NCBI GenBank assembly: GCA_033675265.1
Contig: JAUJYZ010001005.1
Location: 1-64,000, forward strand
Source: Actinostola sp. cb2023
Taxonomy: Eukaryota > Cnidaria > Anthozoa > Actiniaria > Actinostolidae
Length of the DNA stretch: 64,000 nt
Direction: 5' to 3'
Positions 58,210 to 64,000 of the stretch are shown one piece after another. Within the stretch, counting starts at the first letter, position 1. Each line of letters opens with the position of its first letter. The position numbers and the translations under genes are program-made. The notes beneath the pieces are model-generated. The model had not been told where the DNA came from and did no database searches. It worked only from the letters and a program-made list of their open reading frames with translations.

Positions 58210-58900
58210 TAGCGTGATGCAACGCTACCTTCGTTTAGATATGTTTTAGGTGGGCCTTTAGTGGCGCTATTTTCCTGTCACATATATCCTTTCCGCTGTT
58301 GGCTTCACTAAAACTGTAATTCTTGAGCTTCATGCCTTGATTTGCGATGAGGAACGGAGCACTAGAAAGTATCAGAGTATTATGGTAGCAGCCAGCATTA
58401 TCATTTCTTAGGAACAATTCCTTTACGTTGGGCACAATTCTCAGAAGTTCGCACGCAATATTTTCCACGACCGCTGCAACAGCGAACCAATCTTCATTGC
58501 AAACTTCAAATATATGAACCAATGTGTGCACCGTAAAATAAAGAAACATGAAAAATCCACTGACAACTGAGATTCCATTTTTTGAGGGAGGGGGAGAGAG
58601 ACCACACTACGCTCGGTCGATTTACCTCCAGCTCAGTTTCTTGGGTGTCAGCTCTGGTAACGCAAGCCGAGATGTGCCAGCTGATCCCTTTTTTTACCAA
58701 GCCATTCACTTTGCGTTTCGCGGTAGCGCCTTGTTAGCCATTTCATTGCCCAGCCCATTACAATTAATGCTTGGTAAGGCATCAAGTACATGGGTTTTGG
58801 CTCTATCTAGATTAATTGCCCTGGCAATATGTGCTTTCTACTCAAGAATTCTCTCTGTTGCATGCTCAATATCGTACTGTAAAAGTTCCACTTTTTGACC
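58210..58900 (-). pseudogene. Third, divergent copy of the DNAGCYH-type DDE gene
   Basis: On minus, a first block near 58895-58720 reads LLQYDIEHATERILE, then AHIARAINLDRAKTHVLDAL, equivalent to the exon with LQYDVDMAALKIEEWKAHVL in the main copy. GISWHISACV follows at about 58680, and then VHIFEVCNEDWFAVAAVVEN with NDNAGCYHN and GKDICDRKIAPLKAHLK at 58530-58235. Exon spacing is similar to the main copy, but the sequence is clearly older or from another subfamily. Frame breaks and stops make it dead. Confidence 0.72.
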
Positions 58901-58934
58901 TTGATAACTAATAAGGAATCAAATAATGTGTTAC

Positions 58935-59460
58935 ATTCTGAATGTGTTACATTCTGGCCTAACGTTGGTACAATATATTTTGTGTGCCGGTCAGTGTGTC
59001 ATGTTTCTATCTCTCTCTCTCTCTCTTCTCCTTACTGCGCCTCTCGTCTAAATTACTTATCCCAAATCCAAACCCGTGCACCCCAACCTCAAAACAAAAC
59101 CAACAACCATATGTTGTTTGTTGCGTGCTCGCTGGGGACTGCACGGACCAAGAGTACAAAGAAGGCCACTGACCAAAGACGATTTAATTTTGCTGAGTTT
59201 AATTATATACTTTTACTGAGGTAGTGAATGTGTTACATTCTGGCCTAACGTTGGTACAATATATTTTGTGTGCCGGTCAGTGTGTCATGTTTCTATCTCT
59301 CTCTCTTTTCTCCTTACTGCGCCTCTCATCTAAATTACTTATCCCAAATCCAAACCCGTGCACCCCAACCTCAAAACAAAACCAACAACCATATGTTGTT
59401 TGTTGCGTGCTCGCTGGGGATTGCACGGACCAAGAGAACAAAGAAGGCCACTGACCTTAA
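58935..59460. repeat. Tandem duplication, unit about 290 bp
   Basis: Positions 58935-59174 and 59224-59460 are near-identical direct copies (GAATGTGTTACATTCTGGCC at the start, GAAGGCCACTGACC at the end), each with a (CT)n stretch of different length. The units have no recognisable protein. The close match implies a recent event or an assembly effect. Confidence 0.88.
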
Positions 59461-59478
59461 TTGATGCAAGTAAATACC

Positions 59479-60165
59479 TTATCTAAAAAATAAATCCTTA
59501 ATTTCCAAAAATACTTTGACACAGACCAGGAGTAAAGGATTCTCTGTCTGTAGGAAGAAAATGATCGGTTCAAATTCAACGCCATTACTACAAATCATGG
59601 GCCAAAAAGGAGCAAAAGGCCACATCGGAACAATCAAAGTTCCAGAAGCTCGACAATTACGCATGTGGAGTAAAACACGAGGAATTAAACGGAAGGACAG
59701 CGTAGTTATTTCCCCCAGACCAGTCAATGATAAATCGCTTCCACGTTGCACAGAATAACCCCCAAAACCAGAAGCACTGGCATCCGAATATATTAAACCA
59801 ACTGCACTTGACTTCGGATGCATCTTTTTACCATTCAATGAATCAACATGATCCAACCAAAAGCGAAGCTCAGACACGATTTCAGGATTAACAGAAATAA
59901 CATCGTTCCAAAAAAAACCCTTGGTTCGATGGCAACATAACTCTGTCTGGACAGAAGACGAGTAATGTTGCCCACACAACTAGACATAGATATGATTTGG
60001 CCAGTAAAACGAGCAAGTTCTCTAACGCAGACAACATCTTTCTTGAGACAAAATTCTATAGAGGATTTAACTGGCCGTCTCTTTAAAAACCTCTCAGTCG
60101 TTTTCGCTTCTAAAATAAATATCTCCCAAACTCTAGCTAATGAAAGACTATATCAAGGTTATTAC
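59479..60165 (-). pseudogene. DIRS-like retroelement relic (RT-RNase H)
   Basis: On minus, 60120-59950 reads VVCVRELARFTGQIISMSSC and VGNITRLLSRQSYVAIE, the RT-RNase H connection of DIRS-type elements. After a frameshift, FFWNDVISVNPEIVSELRFW and the RNase H-like YSDASASGFGGYSVQRG follow. No tyrosine recombinase or repeats were seen. It is a short broken fragment. Confidence 0.6.
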
Positions 60166-60838
60166 TAAAACGGGTTTGGTTTGCTTCAAAATATTTTTAT
60201 TTTATTTTATTTTATTTTTTGAAATGATTCCGTCTGAGAGCTGGTCAAGAGGTCAAATTTGCATGAAATTATGCACTTCTTTACGGCGCTGTACAAACTT
60301 CGTCTCGCATTATGCAGCGAAACTTTTTATATCATGTTGTAGATAAATGTATCTAGTTTGTCTAGAGGTAAAGCGTTATTAATCGGTTCAGCCGTTTATG
60401 AGAAAATTAGTTGATAATTAACCCCACTAAGATCTAACTGAACGGCGGCTCAAAATTACCCAACGTTACTCGATTATTTTGCAAAAGTGACACCTCGCTG
60501 GACTCTCTCATTGACACAATCGGATTGAACATCATTTCATTTACACAAATATGTAAAAACCTGTGTACGTTTTGGATATTTCAAAAGTTACGACAATTTC
60601 AGTTGGTGCATGTTAGACGATTTACGAATATTAATTAGGTGCAATATCTCAGATATCTTATCCATATGAAGTTGAAAACAGCTTACCACCTTCCTAAATC
60701 GCTCATGTTTCCCATTTTACCCATGCTAGACTTCATTTCCAAATACGCTGGTCCGAATACCTTGCAAAACCTATCGATCTGGCTTAATCAGTCGATAATC
60801 AAAAAAATGCTTGAACTTCAAGGGAAAGGTCGTATCAT
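60166..60838. other. No gene recognised
   Basis: AT-rich sequence without repeats or coding signal that I can support. Confidence 0.45.
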
Positions 60839-60865
60839 ATTGATCCCAGCGTCCCCACACATACA

Positions 60866-61135
60866 TACCCCCCCCCCTCTCCCTCTCCCTCTCTCCATCC
60901 TACTTTCAATTCCCCACAACAACCCCCCTCCCCTTCCCCCCATCCCCCCACCAGTCGGTAATCAAAAAAATCCACTTGTCACCCTATATATTTACATACT
61001 TTCCAGCTCTGTCCGTCTTTCTTCTCTTCTCTCTACATTTCATCCCCCCACAAATTCACACTCTCCCCCAGTCCCCATATCCCAATGCCACCCTCCACCA
61101 AACCCACCCCCCCCCCCCCCTCCCCTCCCCCTGGA
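60866..61135. repeat. C-rich low-complexity tract
   Basis: CCCC/CCCT-rich sequence with proline-rich open frames that look like artefacts of composition. Confidence 0.8.
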
Positions 61136-61291
61136 AACATCACCACTATAATTAGTAGCCTTTGTGTCACCATTATTACTATTAGTTACGATTGATTACT
61201 GATTACTATACTCATGAGAGAATAACATAAGTAAGAAAATTCCCAAAGCATTCTGGTAGCTGTAGTCAAATTACGTGATTAATTTGGTGGG

Positions 61292-62282
61292 CTAGTCGGA
61301 GTCTGATGACTGTAGGCCTTGTGCCTTCATCCATTTGTTGAGGGCCAAGCTGTGCGTCTGTGCTGCCATGTTGGCATTGTTAATTAGGCCTGGAAGCGTT
61401 TGAAGAATGTTATCCATCTTTTTCTTACTCGTCTGCTTTCTCTTTTTTGTCCTCTTTTTCCCCTGTTGAATGAATAAAACACAACGTATTTATTGCAGTG
61501 CTGAGCATTTGTCAGACGCAAATGTCTACGACTAAAAGGACACGTTGATTCATTTGAAAAATCAACCTTGCTTTCTACCCTATGTCCTTCTTCATGACTT
61601 TTCACTGCTGCTGCACTATCTTCAGAGCTATGGTCTTGCATTTTGGGCTCGTCAACCAAGGCAGCCATGACTCCCTCCCGAGTCACTTCGTGCTGGATAT
61701 TCGCATAGCGGTTGTCGTTTTCAGCAATTTTACGGGCTGTCGAACCCCATACGTCGTCATTTGACGAATCAGTGGAGCCACCACTAGCAAACTCTTCTTC
61801 AGCCTGCGTTTTCAGGTTACTTGTGCTTGCAACAGACTCTCTCTGTGTCTTCTGAAAGGCGCTACAGGAGATACATCAAATTAGTCTGAATGCAATTTTA
61901 AAAAGTGCTATAAAAGCCATGCTCCTGATAAAACTCAACTATATACTAACCTTGCTTTCGATATGCTTTTTTGGCTCAGCTTTCTCACTCTCTCAATAGC
62001 TTTTTCATCCCCAACGTTTTCGTAGTAGCCACGAAGCTTGTCACCCAAAACTTCACAATGCTTCTTAAGGAAATAAACTACGGCTTTTAGGTCTTTGCCA
62101 TATTTTTGCATGCCTTGACCTATCAGAGCTAGTTCCACAGGTGTGCTACGTGGCTTTGACTTTTTCTTCGTTGGTTTGTCGAGAGGCGGTTTTACACTTT
62201 GCACGACTTTACTCAATGCATCTTTCAAAAATATATTTTCATCTTCATGATTTAATCCCGCTAGCAAATTGGCTTGTGGCAC
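61292..62282 (-). CDS. Unrecognised basic protein gene, three exons
   Basis: Exon 1 (62282 to about 61952) has a Lys-rich linker and LALIGQGMQKYGKDLKAVVY, then YYENVGDEKAIERVRKLSQK. Exon 2 (from about 61862) joins in frame with SAFQKTQRESVASTSNLKTQ and an acidic STDSSNDDVWGSTARKIAEN segment. Exon 3 (61462-61292) is GKKRTKKRKQTSKKKMDNIL, then LPGLINNANMAAQTHSLALN to the stop. The donor of exon 2 is uncertain (GTTGAT after VESK). The short helical first part could be SANT-like, and basic tracts suggest nuclear DNA binding. It is divergent to the Harbinger transposase at 63100, so it may be that element's partner gene. That is inference only. Confidence 0.5.
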
Positions 62283-62517
62283 AAAGAAAAGGTGAATCGG
62301 ACCTTATATATGCACGCATCTTCGTCATAAACACGAGTCAACAAAATATGTCCCGTGAAAACACACACATGGGGTGAGACAAATTAGGAGTTTGCACGAA
62401 TTTCCCACTCGACGATTCTTTGGCCTAGTTCATCGTGCAGTAATCATGAGCCGTTCTCACGTTTAAAACAATAGATAATGAAAAGAAAGTATGGCGCTTG
62501 AACTAGGCCTAAGGCTG

Positions 62518-62745
62518 TAAGGGGTGGACCATTAGAAACCTTGGGAGGTTGGGGGGGAGGGGGGGTGAGTTATTCAGTTAGACACGAATATTTTTTCTAC
62601 CTGTGTTTCTCTGCAGGAATTGTTTTAGAGTTGTGTAGCTCTCCTTTTTTGGATGGTACGGTTCTTGCAGGAAATGTTTTTGGAGAATTGTAAACCCCCC
62701 CCACCCCCACCCCCCTCCCAACATTACTAATGGTCCACCCCCAAA
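62518..62745. mobile_element. MITE with GGGTGGACCATTAG ends (copy 2)
   Basis: Ends GGGGTGGACCATTAGAAACC and, inverted, GGGGGTGGACCATTAGTAAT. Interior blocks (CCTGTGTTTCTCTGCAGGAA) match the copy at 9905-10147 in inverse orientation. G/C runs lie just inside each end. Confidence 0.78.
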
Positions 62746-63099
62746 AATACAATACACATGCAGCAGAATATTATTACGTTGTGATGTTTGGGTTTTCATT
62801 TCTCGCTAGCTTAAAATGTTTCATAGATAGCATGTTGGCCGGCACTGATACTAGCAATACTTGGAAATCTGACTGGATTAATACTGATAAATATACTGGT
62901 GCCGAAAACAATAATTGCATTGTTCCGTGTGTGAGCTTCATGCAACCGGTCTTCATGCACATTCTAGCAAAATTGAAAAGATAGTGACAAACATTTCATG
63001 GTGACTCGCTTCTAATTCTGAATAATATTCAATGCACGTATGCATGCCACAAATGAATCAGTTGTGATAGACAAATCAAGTTCAGGGTCAAAATCAAAA
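62746..63099. other. Interval between divergent genes
   Basis: A weak open frame at 62730-62984 is not recognised. Otherwise this is the presumed shared promoter region. Confidence 0.35.
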
Positions 63100-63862
63100 G
63101 GATGGATCGAGATTTACCTCCGCCATTTCCATATTTTCTTCTAAGTGTTCTTACAGTAATTTTAAACATAATTCACATCATTTATTTCGATGTGAATGGC
63201 TCATGTTTACCACCACCGTTGCCTCCTCTACCAAATATTGTTTCTGTTGTCATCACCTTCCTTCAGATTGCGTTGAACTCTAACTCTCTTATCCAAGCAC
63301 TGTTTCTTGGGCTAATCTTCCAGAAGAACGTTGGACGAGATGTTTGGAGTTATCTTGAAGAAAGTTTTGGTATCTGACAGGAGACACTCCACAGTCACTC
63401 GACATACTCGTGCATATGATTTCACATGAAGTAGGAAAACCAAGAATGCTGCCTAGGACTCCTCTTACAGGTCGCAGAAGGCGCTGTATTTTGGATATCC
63501 GAAACAGAGTTATGTCTGTAATCATCTGGTTGAGAAGTTATCCAACATACCACACCTTAGCCTCTATATTTAACATTAGCAAAAGTACTGTTCATGAAGA
63601 AATATATCACATAGTGCCTATTTTGTTCATTCGTTTGCGAATCTTTCTTACTTGGCATAATCTTAGAAGGTGGTCATCATTCATGGGATATTGGAGTCAT
63701 GTTCCCAATGCTGTGGGAATAATTGATGGTACGATACACCGAATACGGCGCCCTTCTGGAAGGTTGCAGGCAGAATTTTACCGTGGAGACAAGAAAACTC
63801 ATTTCATGTCTACGCAGTTGATTGTGGATGCGGATGGCATGATAGTGCTTCTTGTGTCAGGG
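63100..63862 (+). CDS. Harbinger-type transposase, 5' part
   Basis: The stretch from 63410 reads TPLTGRRRRCILDIRNRVMS, then YPTYHTLASIFNISKSTVHE, a helix-turn-helix-like region. After it come VGIIDGTIHRIRRPSG and FYRGDKKTHFMSTQLIVDAD, with the first catalytic D in IIDGT. It ends at a donor (CAGG|GTATGT) near 63862. The preceding frame at 63102-63377 (DLPPPFPYFLL, then GRDVWSYLEESFGI) may be the N-terminal exon but has a stop before 63410. This family differs clearly from the transposase at 47000, so two Harbinger lineages are present. The rest of the gene would lie beyond or near the window end. Confidence 0.65.
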
Positions 63863-63924
63863 TATGTAGCATATATAAAATTGTACAATAAATACGCGTA
63901 CGAGTCAGTAGTTTTTAGGTATTT

Positions 63925-64000
63925 TTTTCTTATTGTAAAGCGCATCGAGCTTCCAGGATGCGCTATATAAATACTCTATTATTATTATTATTAGTAGTAT
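63925..64000. repeat. SINE/LINE-tail-like sequence with (ATT)n
   Basis: TTGTAAAGCGCATCGAGCTT, then GGATGCGCTATATAAATACT and ATT repeats to the edge. The same AGCGC...GCGCTATA...ATT layout occurs at 40928 and 51366. Confidence 0.65.

Noticed and set aside
58895..59464. Overlapping small frames with repeated sequence
   Set aside because: They are created by the tandem duplication and differ in frame between the two units.
60639..61151. Proline-rich open frame of 170 codons
   Set aside because: Its second half is composition-driven C-rich low complexity and its first half has no recognisable domain or splice support.

Overview
This window is eukaryotic, AT-rich, and looks like an early-branching marine invertebrate, most likely a sponge or a cnidarian. 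The evidence is short GT-AG introns, (ATT)n microsatellites, dense inverted-repeat MITEs, and protein families I associate with those groups: THAP transposases, animal CACTA/EnSpm and Harbinger transposases, BEL/Pao gag, and CR1-, Tx1- and DIRS-like reverse transcriptases. The taxon is an inference from recalled families. There is no sign of bacterial operons, rRNA or CRISPR. Almost every coding stretch belongs to, or resembles, a mobile element, and many are nested.

Region 1 (1-22 kb). A multi-exon gene on the minus strand has a DDE-like core (DNAGCYH and GKDICDR motifs) and a C-terminal zinc finger. It starts at 21426 and ends at 4091. A 12,553-bp CACTA-type element (7377-19929) sits in one of its introns, with matching terminal inverted repeats and a 3-bp ATA target duplication. 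The element carries TTTAAG-rich subterminal zones, a Tnp2/DUF4218-type transposase gene damaged at two points, and a second gene of five exons that reads intact as 291 codons. A foldback, MITEs and a chain of near-perfect palindromes lie inside it. A broken CR1/jockey-like LINE (1.2-3.4 kb) and a fragment of the DDE gene (0.3-0.96 kb) precede it.

Region 2 (22-42 kb). In order: an unrecognised spliced gene on plus (22.6-24.9 kb); a 5'-truncated L1/Tx1-like LINE on minus (25.6-29.0 kb); a last exon of a P-element/THAP9-like transposase on plus (29.06-29.54 kb); an intact three-exon PIF1-like helicase gene of 1016 residues on minus (31.1-34.6 kb); and a THAP-domain transposase-like gene on minus (35.3-38.6 kb). 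Small relics and foldbacks follow.

Region 3 (42-58 kb). Decayed remains of multi-copy proteins (42-46 kb) are followed by an 11.1-kb Harbinger-type element (46905-57989) with 42-bp terminal repeats and a 3-bp ATT duplication. It encodes a transposase on plus and a Myb/SANT-like partner on minus, both broken. Its transposase intron holds a MITE and a second, non-autonomous CACTA-like element (48062-50751, CTA duplication, TTTACG-rich ends). Its second exon is interrupted by a BEL/Pao-like LTR element (51651-56048) that keeps gag and protease but has lost reverse transcriptase, RNase H and most of integrase.

Region 4 (58-64 kb). This holds a third, divergent DDE-gene fragment, a recent ~290-bp tandem duplication, a DIRS-like relic, an unrecognised basic three-exon gene on minus (61.3-62.3 kb), and a divergent Harbinger transposase gene on plus that runs toward the window edge.

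Functionally the window is a layered record of transposition. The best candidate for something new is the pairing of the CACTA transposase with an intact accessory gene between validated termini, together with a second CACTA-like family that uses a different subterminal word.
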